Shown: positions 1-9,256, counted from the first letter of the stretch. The stretch is DNA of 64,000 nucleotides from JBJGXI01 sp045635475 (GCF_045635475.1 NZ_JBJGXI010000008.1:1-64000), one strand, 5' to 3'. The notes: a model not told the origin generated them from the sequence alone. Program-made: numbers and translations.

Positions 1-33
1 AAAAACAGTTATGGATATCTTACTTAGTTATTT

Positions 34-234
34 AGCCACGGCCTGCTTCGAGCGCCAGCGACTAGCGAGACTTCCCTCACCTCATGACACGATAAGTCAA
101 CATCAATTCAGGTTTTATGGAAGGTCGACTAAAAGGTCCAACGTCGACATACGCCTTATGCAGGTGCATGTTTCCTTTATCTCCTGCGGTTCAGTCAAGT
201 CCGTACGCCGCTAACCGGCGCTCTGCGCTTTTTT
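34..234. repeat. Dispersed intergenic repeat, copy 1 (about 200 bp, inverted ends)
   Basis: The segment begins agccacggcc and ends ctaaccggcgctctgcgc. Almost the same ends recur at 59051-59260, and a diverged copy lies at 36871-37014. The left end (agcgccagcgactagcga) and right end (gctaaccggcgct) are partly reverse complementary, so the element can fold back on itself. An open frame of 67 codons runs through it, but the three copies share no reading frame, so I do not call it a gene. It fills most of the gap upstream of mnmE. Confidence 0.75.
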
Positions 235-289
235 ATGAAAAATGTTAAAAAGATCAAAGACAATATATGACTAACTTTGACATATTATC

Positions 290-451
290 TGTGGATAAAA
301 AAATTTGTTTATAACTATTCGTTTTATAATTTATTTATCCACATGTTGATAAATTATAAAATGTTTTTGTTTTGATGTGGAAAACTTTCCAAAATGGATA
401 GTGATGTGATAATCTAATAAGTTAGTGACTGATTAATTTTAATGTGGATAA
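290..451. promoter_or_regulatory. DnaA-box cluster upstream of mnmE
   Basis: Three perfect 9-mer DnaA boxes lie in an AT-rich stretch: TGTGGATAA at 290-298, TTATCCACA at 335-343 and TGTGGATAA at 443-451. A one-mismatch box, TGTTGATAA, directly abuts the second at 344-352. I recall DnaA-box clusters near the origin in B. subtilis, one of them in the jag-thdF (mnmE) interval, which would be this position. Binding here is inferred from sequence only. No dnaA gene is in the window. Confidence 0.65.
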
Positions 452-504
452 CCTAATAATAAAATTGTTCAATAATAGATAGTAGGAAATGTGGAGGTGA
501 ACAA

Positions 505-1881
505 ATGGAATCAGAGACGATAGCTGCCATATCGACTCCAATTGGAGAAGGGGCGATTGCAATTGTACGGTTAAGCGGGGTAGATGCGTTGGATATTGCT
601 CAGAAGATATTCCAAGGCAAAAATCTACTAGAAGTTACTTCGCATACGATTCATTATGGAAAGATTGTAGATCCAAGTACAAATGAATTAGTGGAAGAAG
701 TAATGGTTACTGTTATGCGAGCGCCTAGGACATTTACACGTGAAGATGTTGTTGAAATTAATTGCCACGGTGGTCTCGCGTCTGTTAACCGTTTGTTAGA
801 GCTTGTGCTTGTAAATGGGGCTAGGCTTGCAGAACCTGGTGAATTTACGAAAAGAGCATTTTTAAATGGGCGAATTGATTTATCCCAAGCGGAAGCAGTT
901 ATGGATTTAATACGTGCAAAAACAGATAAAGCGATGGGTGTTGCTTTAAAGCAAATGGATGGTCGATTATCGAAATTAATTCAGCAGCTAAGGCAAACAT
1001 TAATTGAAACTGTCGCACATGTAGAAGTAAATATTGATTATCCAGAGTATGATGATGTAGAGGAAATGACTAATGCACTATTAATTGAAAAGTCACAAGT
1101 GGTTTTTCAAGAAATTGACCGGTTACTGCAAATGGCAAAACAGGGTAAAATATTAAGAGAAGGTCTAGCAACAGCTATAATAGGTAGACCGAATGTAGGG
1201 AAATCGTCACTGTTGAATGCATTAGTCCATGAAAATAAAGCGATTGTAACGGATATACCTGGTACCACAAGAGATGTGATTGAAGAGTATGTAAATGTGC
1301 GTGGTGTACCACTTCGATTAGTTGATACGGCGGGTATAAGAGATACAGAAGATATTGTAGAGAAAATTGGTGTAGAAAGATCGCGGCAAGTACTAAAAGA
1401 GTCAGATCTCATCTTACTAGTACTAAATTATGGTGAAGAGATATCGGAAGAAGATAAAAAATTATTAAAAGCGGTAGAAGATTTAGAAGTTATCGTGATT
1501 GTTAATAAAACAGATTTAAAACAACGGATTGATTTGAACCAATTACACGAGCTTGCACCAGAGCACACAATCATTACGACGGCATTAATTGAGGATAAAG
1601 GTATTGATGAGTTAGAATTAGCTATAGCGGATACCTTTTTTGAAGGAGAGATTGATGCTGGTGATCTAACTTATATTTCAAATGTAAGGCATATTCAATT
1701 ACTGAAGCAAGCGAAGCAAGCATTAACCGATGCTATCGATGCAATTGAAGCGGGAATGCCGATAGATCTCGTACAAATAGATGTTACGAGAACATGGCAG
1801 CTATTAGGTGAAATTGTTGGCGATACGGTTCATGAAAGTCTAATTGATCAATTGTTCTCGCAATTTTGCTTAGGAAAGTAA
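505..1881 (+). CDS. mnmE: tRNA uridine-5-carboxymethylaminomethyl GTPase MnmE
   Basis: MnmE (TrmE, ThdF) is the GTPase that, in complex with MnmG, adds the carboxymethylaminomethyl group to wobble uridine 34 of certain tRNAs. The 458-residue product has the usual length. It has the N-terminal tetrahydrofolate-binding domain, a G domain with the P-loop GRPNVGKSS near residue 227, the DTAGIRDT switch motif and NKTD, and the C-terminal catalytic tail CLGK, which carries the essential cysteine. A gtggaggtg ribosome-binding site precedes the ATG. It is the first gene of mnmE-mnmG-rsmG, with 44 bp before mnmG. Confidence 0.97.
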   Translation: MESETIAAISTPIGEGAIAIVRLSGVDALDIAQKIFQGKNLLEVTSHTIHYGKIVDPSTNELVEEVMVTVMRAPRTFTREDVVEINCHGGLASVNRLLELVLVNGARLAEPGEFTKRAFLNGRIDLSQAEAVMDLIRAKTDKAMGVALKQMDGRLSKLIQQLRQTLIETVAHVEVNIDYPEYDDVEEMTNALLIEKSQVVFQEIDRLLQMAKQGKILREGLATAIIGRPNVGKSSLLNALVHENKAIVTDIPGTTRDVIEEYVNVRGVPLRLVDTAGIRDTEDIVEKIGVERSRQVLKESDLILLVLNYGEEISEEDKKLLKAVEDLEVIVIVNKTDLKQRIDLNQLHELAPEHTIITTALIEDKGIDELELAIADTFFEGEIDAGDLTYISNVRHIQLLKQAKQALTDAIDAIEAGMPIDLVQIDVTRTWQLLGEIVGDTVHESLIDQLFSQFCLGK

Positions 1882-1925
1882 ATGATAGAAGAAAGTCACT
1901 TAAGTGAACGAAGGAGAGATAGCTC

Positions 1926-3815
1926 ATGACTTATGAAGCTGGTCATTACGACGTAATTGTTATTGGGGCTGGTCATGCAGGGTGTGAAGCGGCAGTTGCT
2001 TCAGCACGCCGAGGTGCCAATACATTAATGTTAACACTGAATTTAGATATGGTAGCATTCATGCCTTGTAATCCATCTGTTGGCGGACCTGCTAAAGGTG
2101 TAGTAGTTAGAGAGGTAGATGCGTTAGGTGGAGTCATGGGAAAGGTAATCGACAAAACCTATATTCAAATGCGCATGCTTAACACAGGTAAAGGTCCTGC
2201 TGTGCGTGCATTACGTGCACAAGCGGATAAACCTTTATATATAACAGAAATGAAAAACCTGCTTGAAAACCAAGAAAACCTAACGATGCGTCAAGCAATG
2301 GTAGAACGCCTAATCATTGAAGACGGAGAATGTAGGGGAGTAATTACAGAAACAAAAGCTGCCTATCGCGCTGATGCGGTTATTATTACGACGGGAACAT
2401 TTATGAGAGCTCGCGTGATTATTGGTGATTTATCATATGAGAGTGGTCCGAATAACCAACGAGCTTCAGTAAAGCTATCAGAGCACTTAGAAGAGATTGG
2501 ATTCCAATTGGTTCGCTTTAAAACCGGAACACCACCCCGGGTACTAAGTCAGTCGATTGATTATTCAAAAACGGAAATTCAGCCAGGCGATGACAACCCG
2601 CAGCATTTTTCTTATGAAACGAAAAAAGCACTTCCAGACCAAATTCCATGTTGGTTAACGTATACGAATGAGTTTACACATGAAATTATTAATGAAAACT
2701 TAGGCCTATCAGCAATGTATTCAGGAATGATCAAAGGAACCGGACCAAGATATTGTCCTTCTATTGAAGATAAGGTCGTTCGTTTTCATGATAAGCCTCG
2801 TCACCAAATATTTTTAGAGCCAGAAGGTCGAAATACAGAGGAAGTTTACGTGCAAGGTTTATCAACATCGTTACCAGAGTTTGTGCAAAGGGATATTCTT
2901 CGTTCTATCGCTGGCTTAGAAAATGTAGAGATTATGCGTTCTGGTTATGCAATTGAATATGATTCTGTAGTACCAACGCAGTTATGGCCAACGTTAGAGG
3001 TGAAAAATACACCAAGATTATTCACTGCTGGGCAAATTAATGGGACGTCAGGTTATGAAGAAGCTGCAGGTCAAGGAATTATGGCAGGCATTAATGCTGC
3101 ATCAAAAGCACTTGGTAAAGAATCAGTAATCCTTGATCGTTCCCAAGCGTACATTGGTGTACTCATCGATGATCTAGTTACCAAAGGTACAAATGAACCA
3201 TATCGATTGTTAACTTCTAGAGCAGAATATCGTTTACTGCTTCGTCACGATAATGCAGATTTACGCCTGACCGAAATAGGATATCAACTAGGGATGATAA
3301 CAGAAGATCGATATCAACAGTTTTTAACTAAAAAAGGGTTGATTGAGGAAGAAAAACAACGCTTAGCTTCCGTTATGATTAAACCAACGGAGGAGGTCCA
3401 GCAATTAATTAATGAAACTGGTGGTACGTTACTCAAAGAAGCTATTAAAGCATTTGATTTATTAAAAAGACCAGAGATCAATTACGAGTTAATCGAAAAG
3501 ATTTCTGCTTCAGAAATCGAACTATCCGGTGAAGTTAAAGAACAAGTAGAAATCCAAATCAAATATCAAGGGTACATCGATAAATCTAATCAACAAGTTG
3601 ACCGCATGAAAAAGATGGAGAATAAAAAGATACCTGAAGATATTGATTATAATGATATCGGTGGAATTGCAACAGAAGCAAGAGAAAAACTTAAAACGGT
3701 TCGTCCTTTATCTGTCGGTCAAGCTTCACGAATCTCGGGAGTGAACCCAGCTGATGTATCCATTTTATTAGTTTATATCGAACAAGGTAACATCGCACGT
3801 GTTTCCAATGAGTAA
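1926..3815 (+). CDS. mnmG: tRNA uridine modification enzyme MnmG (GidA), FAD-dependent
   Basis: MnmG is the FAD- and NADH-using partner of MnmE in wobble uridine modification. The 629-residue length is normal. The N-terminal dinucleotide fold shows GAGHAGCE at about residues 14-21. GidA signatures are also visible: CNPSVGGPAKG near residue 48 and GQINGTSGYEEAAGQG in the middle. The C-terminal helical domain follows. The ATG has aaggagag upstream. It lies between mnmE and rsmG in the conserved origin-proximal order. Confidence 0.97.
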   Translation: MTYEAGHYDVIVIGAGHAGCEAAVASARRGANTLMLTLNLDMVAFMPCNPSVGGPAKGVVVREVDALGGVMGKVIDKTYIQMRMLNTGKGPAVRALRAQADKPLYITEMKNLLENQENLTMRQAMVERLIIEDGECRGVITETKAAYRADAVIITTGTFMRARVIIGDLSYESGPNNQRASVKLSEHLEEIGFQLVRFKTGTPPRVLSQSIDYSKTEIQPGDDNPQHFSYETKKALPDQIPCWLTYTNEFTHEIINENLGLSAMYSGMIKGTGPRYCPSIEDKVVRFHDKPRHQIFLEPEGRNTEEVYVQGLSTSLPEFVQRDILRSIAGLENVEIMRSGYAIEYDSVVPTQLWPTLEVKNTPRLFTAGQINGTSGYEEAAGQGIMAGINAASKALGKESVILDRSQAYIGVLIDDLVTKGTNEPYRLLTSRAEYRLLLRHDNADLRLTEIGYQLGMITEDRYQQFLTKKGLIEEEKQRLASVMIKPTEEVQQLINETGGTLLKEAIKAFDLLKRPEINYELIEKISASEIELSGEVKEQVEIQIKYQGYIDKSNQQVDRMKKMENKKIPEDIDYNDIGGIATEAREKLKTVRPLSVGQASRISGVNPADVSILLVYIEQGNIARVSNE

Positions 3816-3852
3816 TTAGAACACGCATTAACTTAATGGAAGGATTTTGGCC

Positions 3853-4569
3853 ATGGATGTATCTAGTTTCCAGCAACAGCTTTCCGATCGTGGAATACAA
3901 TTATCTGACGAACAATTAGATCAATTTAACAAGTATTATGAAATACTAGTAGAATGGAACGAAAAAATGAATCTTACGGCAATCACGGAGAAAGAGGAAG
4001 TGTATGCCAAGCATTTTTTTGATTCGATTACGGCGGCCTTTTACTATGATTTTACGAAAGAAGTTCAAATATGTGATGTTGGTGCAGGAGCAGGTTTTCC
4101 TAGTATCCCGATCAAGATTTGTTTTCCGCACTTAAAAGTAACTATTGTTGATTCATTACAAAAACGCATTACATTTTTAAATCAACTTGCAAGTCAGCTT
4201 AATTTAGACAATGTTGCATTTTACCATGATCGTGCCGAACAATTTGGAAAAAATGCTAAGTTTAGAGGGTCATTTGATGTTGTGATGGCACGAGCAGTAG
4301 CAAGAATGTCCGTATTAAGTGAGCTATGTTTACCATTAACTAAGACTGGTGGATCATTTATTGCAATGAAAGGTCCCAAGCTTCAAGAAGAACTCACAGA
4401 TGCAAATGCTGCTATACAGTTATTGGGTGGAGAATTATCGGATTTGCATACCTTTGAGCTTCCTGATCATAATGGAGAAAGAAACATTGCAATTATAGAC
4501 AAAAAAAGAAAAACACCAAATAAATATCCAAGAAAACCAGGTGTACCAAATAAGACCCCAATAATATAA
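3853..4569 (+). CDS. rsmG: 16S rRNA (guanine-527-N7) methyltransferase RsmG
   Basis: RsmG (GidB) methylates N7 of a conserved guanosine of 16S rRNA using S-adenosylmethionine. The 238-residue product has the SAM-binding motif DVGAGAGFPSIPIKI, followed by the acidic VDS strand end, and the family C-terminal basic tail. An in-frame TTG lies 6 bp upstream, but the ggaagg ribosome-binding site at 3838-3843 is correctly spaced (9 bp) only for the ATG, so I start there. A strong terminator follows directly. Confidence 0.96.
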   Translation: MDVSSFQQQLSDRGIQLSDEQLDQFNKYYEILVEWNEKMNLTAITEKEEVYAKHFFDSITAAFYYDFTKEVQICDVGAGAGFPSIPIKICFPHLKVTIVDSLQKRITFLNQLASQLNLDNVAFYHDRAEQFGKNAKFRGSFDVVMARAVARMSVLSELCLPLTKTGGSFIAMKGPKLQEELTDANAAIQLLGGELSDLHTFELPDHNGERNIAIIDKKRKTPNKYPRKPGVPNKTPII

Positions 4570-4570
4570 A

Positions 4571-4616
4571 ACAAAAACAGTGCAGCTTTGCGAGTTGCAC
4601 TGTTTTTGTTTTTTTA
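4571..4616 (+). terminator. Rho-independent terminator of mnmE-mnmG-rsmG
   Basis: A perfect 14-bp stem (4571-4584 with 4596-4609, sequence acaaaaacagtgca) with an 11-nt loop runs into a T tract, starting one base after the rsmG stop codon. Confidence 0.9.
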
Positions 4617-4799
4617 CCATATCTATTTTTCTTACAGATAAATCAATTTACAATACTGCTTTAGTGCCAATCTCAGGAACAGTTATGAAAGGTTTTATAA
4701 AGGTATTATTAAAATTTCTTGATCATTTTGGAAGACAATAGTATTTTCTGTTGATAAAATAAAAACAAGTGTTCGATTTCTGTTGCGAATATTATCCTA

Positions 4800-5275
4800 A
4801 ACTCTGTCGTAGTGTTAAACAGGCGCTGTGGAAAAATACGCCCTTTCCGCGGGGAACGCTCTACTCCTCCTCGATCGCAAAGAGCGCTCTCTGCGGGGTC
4901 TTCAGACTGTTCCTTTCCCGCTGGAGTGGCGTATTTTTCCACAGCTTAGGGTACTGTTACACACCTTTTATGAAGCGTAGTCCATACACTTTGACTCCTC
5001 GAAAATAAAACCCAATTTTCTTCGTGCGATGTATCGCTGTCGTAGCTTTCCTTGGGACTGCGATTACTCGTCCCACCGAAAACATTTGTCCTGCGGGACT
5101 AGTGGCGTAAGTGAGACCCCGAAAACATGAGTTCGAGGAGGTTCACTAGCCCCCCGCGGAAAGCAAAGTGTATGGACGGAGCGGTGCACATGTAAGTTCA
5201 GTGAACACATATGCACTACGACGGAGTTTACTTCAATTATGAAATTCTATTAGCAATAAACTGTACGAAAAGAGC
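4800..5275. repeat. Large dispersed intergenic element with 18-bp terminal-type inverted repeat
   Basis: This non-coding stretch between rsmG and noc contains a perfect 18-bp inverted repeat (4825-4842 and 4928-4945, gctgtggaaaaatacgcc and its complement). Further right is a GC-richer core, cactagccccccgcggaaag (5144-5163), that recurs in diverged form near 9620-9640. Its right end (gcactacgacggagttta, from 5213) matches the right end of the element at 17530-17900, and its left end matches that element too. No convincing open frame is present. Confidence 0.6.
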
Positions 5276-5437
5276 CAATTCATTAGAATTCTAACGAAAT
5301 AGTATGATAAAATTTATATTTCTTTGCTGTTGGGAGCATCAAAAAAAATACTCATTCTTTTCAATGTATGATAGAATAATAGACAGAATCAATCGATTGT
5401 GATTAATTTGTCATCGGAATAGTAGTTTTTAGGTCTA

Positions 5438-5453
5438 TGTTTCACGTGAAACA
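5438..5453. promoter_or_regulatory. parS site 1
   Basis: TGTTTCACGTGAAACA is a perfect 16-bp palindrome matching the Bacillus parS consensus bound by Spo0J (ParB). It lies 55 bp upstream of the noc start codon. Confidence 0.95.
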
Positions 5454-5508
5454 ATTGTTTTTCAGTAAACATAGCATTATCTATGATCGTAAAAGGTGGT
5501 GTCTGTTA

Positions 5509-6366
5509 ATGCTACATCCGTTTAACCGTATTTTTGGCTTAGGTGAACAAGCAAATTCAGAATCGGTAGAGGAATATCAACCTGATGAGGTTATACAAAT
5601 ACCAGTTGTGAACATTGAGCCCAATCGTTATCAGCCACGATCTATTTTCAATGAAGAAAAAATAGAAGAATTGGCTCGAACAATACATACGCACGGGATT
5701 ATACAACCTATAATTGTTCGGAAGTTTGATAATGTAGAAGGAAAGTATGAAATTATTGCTGGTGAGCGTAGGTGGAGAGCAGTTCAGTCGCTAGGCTGGG
5801 AAAACATTTCTGCAATCATCAGGGATATGTCAGAGTCACAGACGGCTTCAATCGCACTAATTGAGAATTTACAACGAGAAGAATTAACTGTTATTGAAGA
5901 AGCGATGGCATATGCGCGTTTGTTAGAAATTCATGGTATAACACAAGAAGCACTTGCCCAACGATTAGGCAAAAGCCAATCAACAGTCGCAAATAAAATG
6001 CGTTTGTTAAAACTTCCTGAACAGGTACAACATGCATTATTGGAAAAGAAAATTACGGAACGACATGCTCGTGCTCTCATTGTTATAAAAGATCCAGAGA
6101 AGCAAGTGGCGATTTTAGAAGAAATTATTAATAAACAACTAAATGTTAAACAAACCGAAGAGCGAATTGCAAAGCTTTTCGCTGAGAAACAACAAAAGAA
6201 GAAACCGAAATTAAAGGGAATAAATAAAGATATGCGTATCGCTATGAATACGATTAGACAATCGTTGAACATGGTGACAGATACTGGTATCGATTTAGAA
6301 ACCGATGAACAGGATTATGATGATTATTATCAAATTACGATAAAAATTCCTAAGAAAAAATCATAA
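5509..6366 (+). CDS. noc: Nucleoid occlusion protein Noc
   Basis: Noc is a ParB-like CTP-switch DNA-binding protein that blocks FtsZ ring assembly over the nucleoid. The product is 285 residues. The N-terminal MLHPFNRIFGLGE resembles the amphipathic membrane-targeting helix of B. subtilis Noc. The ParB N domain follows (GERRWRAVQSLG), then the helix-turn-helix (LAQRLGKSQSTVANKMRLL). An earlier in-frame ATG at 5437 falls inside the parS site and would add 24 unrelated residues. The aaaggtgg before 5509 supports the later start. The paralogue spo0J lies just downstream, as in other Bacillaceae. Confidence 0.94.
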   Translation: MLHPFNRIFGLGEQANSESVEEYQPDEVIQIPVVNIEPNRYQPRSIFNEEKIEELARTIHTHGIIQPIIVRKFDNVEGKYEIIAGERRWRAVQSLGWENISAIIRDMSESQTASIALIENLQREELTVIEEAMAYARLLEIHGITQEALAQRLGKSQSTVANKMRLLKLPEQVQHALLEKKITERHARALIVIKDPEKQVAILEEIINKQLNVKQTEERIAKLFAEKQQKKKPKLKGINKDMRIAMNTIRQSLNMVTDTGIDLETDEQDYDDYYQITIKIPKKKS

Positions 6367-6377
6367 CCGATAAATTT

Positions 6378-6408
6378 CCCATCTTGACATAGTAAGATGG
6401 GTATTTTT
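6378..6408 (+). terminator. Terminator of noc
   Basis: An 8-bp stem (cccatctt at 6378-6385 with aagatggg at 6394-6401) is followed by a T run, 12 bp after the noc stop codon. Confidence 0.8.
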
Positions 6409-6582
6409 TGCACTATAGTATGCATGGATTAATAATATTGTTGTTATCTACAAATTGGTGATCGTTTACTAGTCTTACGTAATGTGAATCTAATTTCTTG
6501 TTTACAATTTGATAACAATCCATGTAATAAAATAAAAAAGTGATATTATATTAGATAAGAACGATGTTAGGTAGGTGACACC

Positions 6583-7356
6583 ATGGGTAAAGTAATCGCC
6601 GTTGCAAATCAAAAAGGCGGAGTAGGAAAAACTACATCAGCAGTTAATTTAAGTGCATGTCTTGCATACTTGAACCACAAAGTGTTACTTGTTGACATAG
6701 ACCCACAAGGAAATGCTACAAGTGGAGTGGGTATTAATAAAGCTGACATGAATCAATGTATTTATAATGTTCTTGTTGAAGATGTAAGAGCTGATAAGGT
6801 TTGTGTACCAACCTCTGTTGAAAATTTAGATGTTATACCTGCGACAATTCAGCTTGCGGGTGCTGAAATTGAATTAGTTCCGACAATTTCAAGAGAAGTT
6901 CGATTGAAAAAGGCTTTGGAAGTAGTTCGTGATAACTATGATTATATACTAATCGATTGTCCACCATCGCTAGGGTTGTTAACGATCAATTCCTTAACTG
7001 CTGCTGACAGTGTATTAATTCCGGTGCAATGTGAGTATTATGCACTAGAAGGGTTAAGCCAGTTACTAAATACAATTCGTTTAGTGCAAAAACATTTAAA
7101 TAAGCAATTAGAAATTGAAGGTGTAGCATTAACAATGTTTGATGCTAGAACAAATCTGGGTATTCAAGTCATTGATGAAGTGAAGAAGTATTTTCAAGAT
7201 AAGGTATACCAGTCGGTAATTCCAAGAAATATTAGACTTGGAGAGGCGCCGAGTCATGGAAAGCCTATTATTCTTTACGATCCGAAATCTCGTGGCGCGG
7301 AAGTTTATTTAGATTTAGCAAAGGAAGTGATCGCGAATGGCGAGAGGGTTAGGTAA
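6583..7356 (+). CDS. soj: Chromosome partitioning ATPase Soj (ParA)
   Basis: Soj is the Walker-type ATPase that works with Spo0J in chromosome segregation and in control of DnaA. The 257-residue product carries the deviant Walker A box KGGVGKTT at residues 11-18, the DIDPQGN motif and the DCPPSLG motif. The ATG follows a taggtg ribosome-binding site. The end overlaps the spo0J start by 20 bp, so the two are translationally coupled. Confidence 0.96.
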   Translation: MGKVIAVANQKGGVGKTTSAVNLSACLAYLNHKVLLVDIDPQGNATSGVGINKADMNQCIYNVLVEDVRADKVCVPTSVENLDVIPATIQLAGAEIELVPTISREVRLKKALEVVRDNYDYILIDCPPSLGLLTINSLTAADSVLIPVQCEYYALEGLSQLLNTIRLVQKHLNKQLEIEGVALTMFDARTNLGIQVIDEVKKYFQDKVYQSVIPRNIRLGEAPSHGKPIILYDPKSRGAEVYLDLAKEVIANGERVR

Positions 7357-8176
7357 AGGTATTAATGCTTTTTTTCCTGAATTAGAAGAAAAAGCTGATG
7401 ATTTAGTTCAAGAGCTCTCTATTAATGAGCTAAGACCAAATCCTTATCAGCCAAGGAAGACATTTCAAGCTGAAGCTATTGATGAATTAAAAGAATCGAT
7501 TAAAGAATATGGTATTCTACAGCCTTTGGTCGCGAGAAAGAGCATTAAAGGCTTTGAAATTGTAGTCGGTGAGAGAAGATATCGTGCTGCAAAGGAAGCT
7601 GGGCTCACAACCGTTCCAGTGATTGTAAAAGAATTAACAGATGAAAAAATGATGGAATTGGCATTATTGGAGAATCTTCAAAGGGAGGATTTAACTCCTA
7701 TTGAAGAAGCGAATGCTTATTCAAATTTAATGACAGAACTACATTTAACGCAGGAGCAATTATCTCAACGATTAGGTAAAAGTAGATCACATATTGCAAA
7801 CCTCGTGAGATTATTATCGCTGCCAGATCACATCAGCGCACTTATTAATAATGGTGAGCTATCGATGGGGCAAGGGAGAGCGTTACTTGGATTAAAGGAT
7901 AAAGAAAAGCTGATTCCATTGGTAAATAAGATTAGAAATGAATCACTTAATGTAAGACAAGTGGAGCAGCTGATTACACTAATAAATGAAAATAAAGTAA
8001 AAGAGAAGAAAAAGACCGTAAAAAAAGATATATTTTTGTTAGAACGAGAAAGTCGTTTGCGAGAACATCTAGGCACAAGTGTTACGATTAATAAAGGCAA
8101 GAAGAAAGGTAAGATAGAAATAGAATTTTTCTCAGAAGAAGATTTGAATCGTATCTTAGATTTCTTTGAGAAATAA
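7337..8176 (+). CDS. spo0J: Chromosome partitioning protein Spo0J (ParB)
   Basis: Spo0J is the parS-binding CTPase clamp that loads condensin and organises the origin region. The 279-residue product has the N-terminal ParB domain (NPYQPRKTF, then GERRYRAAKEAG), the central helix-turn-helix (LSQRLGKSRSHIANLVRLL) and a lysine-rich linker before the C-terminal dimerisation region. Its start lies within the end of soj. Three parS sites occur within 7.3 kb around it. Confidence 0.96.
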   Translation: MARGLGKGINAFFPELEEKADDLVQELSINELRPNPYQPRKTFQAEAIDELKESIKEYGILQPLVARKSIKGFEIVVGERRYRAAKEAGLTTVPVIVKELTDEKMMELALLENLQREDLTPIEEANAYSNLMTELHLTQEQLSQRLGKSRSHIANLVRLLSLPDHISALINNGELSMGQGRALLGLKDKEKLIPLVNKIRNESLNVRQVEQLITLINENKVKEKKKTVKKDIFLLERESRLREHLGTSVTINKGKKKGKIEIEFFSEEDLNRILDFFEK

Positions 8177-8228
8177 ATCAGTTTCATATTTACCTTAGAA
8201 CACTGTTATGAGTAGTGATGAATCAGTA

Positions 8229-8273
8229 AAAGACCTAATTAACAGGATAATTCCTCTTAGTTAGGTCTTTTTT
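8229..8273 (+). terminator. Terminator of soj-spo0J
   Basis: A 10-bp perfect stem (aaagacctaa at 8229-8238 with ttaggtcttt at 8261-8270) is followed by T residues, 52 bp after the spo0J stop. Confidence 0.85.
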
Positions 8274-8449
8274 AGATGAATTGCGTGAAAAATCCTGGAT
8301 TAATTAGCACAAGCGCCACCAACTAAATAATTCTTTTGCACGTTTGTAAACAGACACATGCGCTTTATTATAACTAATGCGTTTAATTATTGAGTCGATA
8401 ATGCAATAATAGTATGATTATGTGGCAGTCGTTTTTATTTATGGTTCAA

Positions 8450-8465
8450 TGTTCCACGTGAAACA
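8450..8465. promoter_or_regulatory. parS site 2
   Basis: TGTTCCACGTGAAACA matches the Bacillus parS consensus TGTTNCACGTGAAACA. It lies 25 bp upstream of the DUF554 gene start. Confidence 0.93.
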
Positions 8466-8490
8466 ATTACATAGTAATGGGGATGTATGT

Positions 8491-9195
8491 ATGGCTTTAT
8501 TAGGTACACTAATTAATGGTGCATGTATTATTTTAGGTACTATACTAGGTTTGTTCTTTACTAAAATACCAGAAAGATATAAAGATACGATTATGCATGG
8601 GATCGGGCTAGCTGTACTATTAATAGGTTTTCAAATGGCTTTTGGAACAAATAACATTGTTATTGTGTTATTAAGCCTGTTGTCTGGTGCTATTATAGGG
8701 GAAATGTTGAGATTAGAAGATCGTCTTAATAGCCTTGGTGCATGGTTGGATAAAAAGTTTTCAACGGAAAAACAAGGAAATATCTCGCAAGGGTTTATAA
8801 CTTCTACATTAATTTTTGCAATAGGTGCCATGGCAATCATTGGGGCATTGGACAGTGGGTTGACTGGCGATCATGAAGTGCTAGTAACAAAATCAATTCT
8901 AGATGGTTTTACTTCTTTAGTCTTAACAACCACACTTGGATTTGGCGTGATTTTTTCAGTAGTACCTGTAGTGTTATACCAAGGGACTATTGCATTGTTA
9001 GCTACTCAAATAGTTGCTTGGATACCGGAATCTTTCATGGATGTATTTATTGTTGAAATGACTGCAACCGGTGGATTATTAATCGTTGCTATTGGTTTAA
9101 ATATATTGAAGTTAACTAGTATACGTGTAGCCAATCTTTTGCCGTCATTAATAACAGTTGCTATCATTATATATGTATATCAAATAATTGCATAA
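8491..9195 (+). CDS. DUF554 family integral membrane protein
   Basis: The 234-residue hydrophobic protein begins MALLGTLINGACIILGTILG and has about six membrane segments. It contains the family motif GALDSGLTGDHEVLVTKSILDG. It belongs to the DUF554 family (E. coli YqgA, B. subtilis YdfK), whose transport role is unknown. An in-frame GTG at 8422 would place the parS site inside the reading frame and add non-membrane residues, so I choose the ATG at 8491, although its ribosome-binding site (atgggga) is weak. It sits alone between two terminators. Confidence 0.85.
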   Translation: MALLGTLINGACIILGTILGLFFTKIPERYKDTIMHGIGLAVLLIGFQMAFGTNNIVIVLLSLLSGAIIGEMLRLEDRLNSLGAWLDKKFSTEKQGNISQGFITSTLIFAIGAMAIIGALDSGLTGDHEVLVTKSILDGFTSLVLTTTLGFGVIFSVVPVVLYQGTIALLATQIVAWIPESFMDVFIVEMTATGGLLIVAIGLNILKLTSIRVANLLPSLITVAIIIYVYQIIA

Positions 9196-9208
9196 AATAT
9201 GCAATGAA

Positions 9209-9256
9209 AGTGCGCGGCATCCCTCGGTAAGAAGGTGCCGCGCACTATTTTTATTA
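9209..9256 (+). terminator. Terminator of the DUF554 gene
   Basis: An 11-bp GC-rich stem (agtgcgcggca at 9209-9219 with its complement at 9236-9246) is followed by atttttatt. Confidence 0.9.

Noticed and set aside
5437..5508. Upstream extension of noc
   Set aside because: Its ATG is part of the parS palindrome and it lacks a ribosome-binding site; the family N-terminus begins at 5509.
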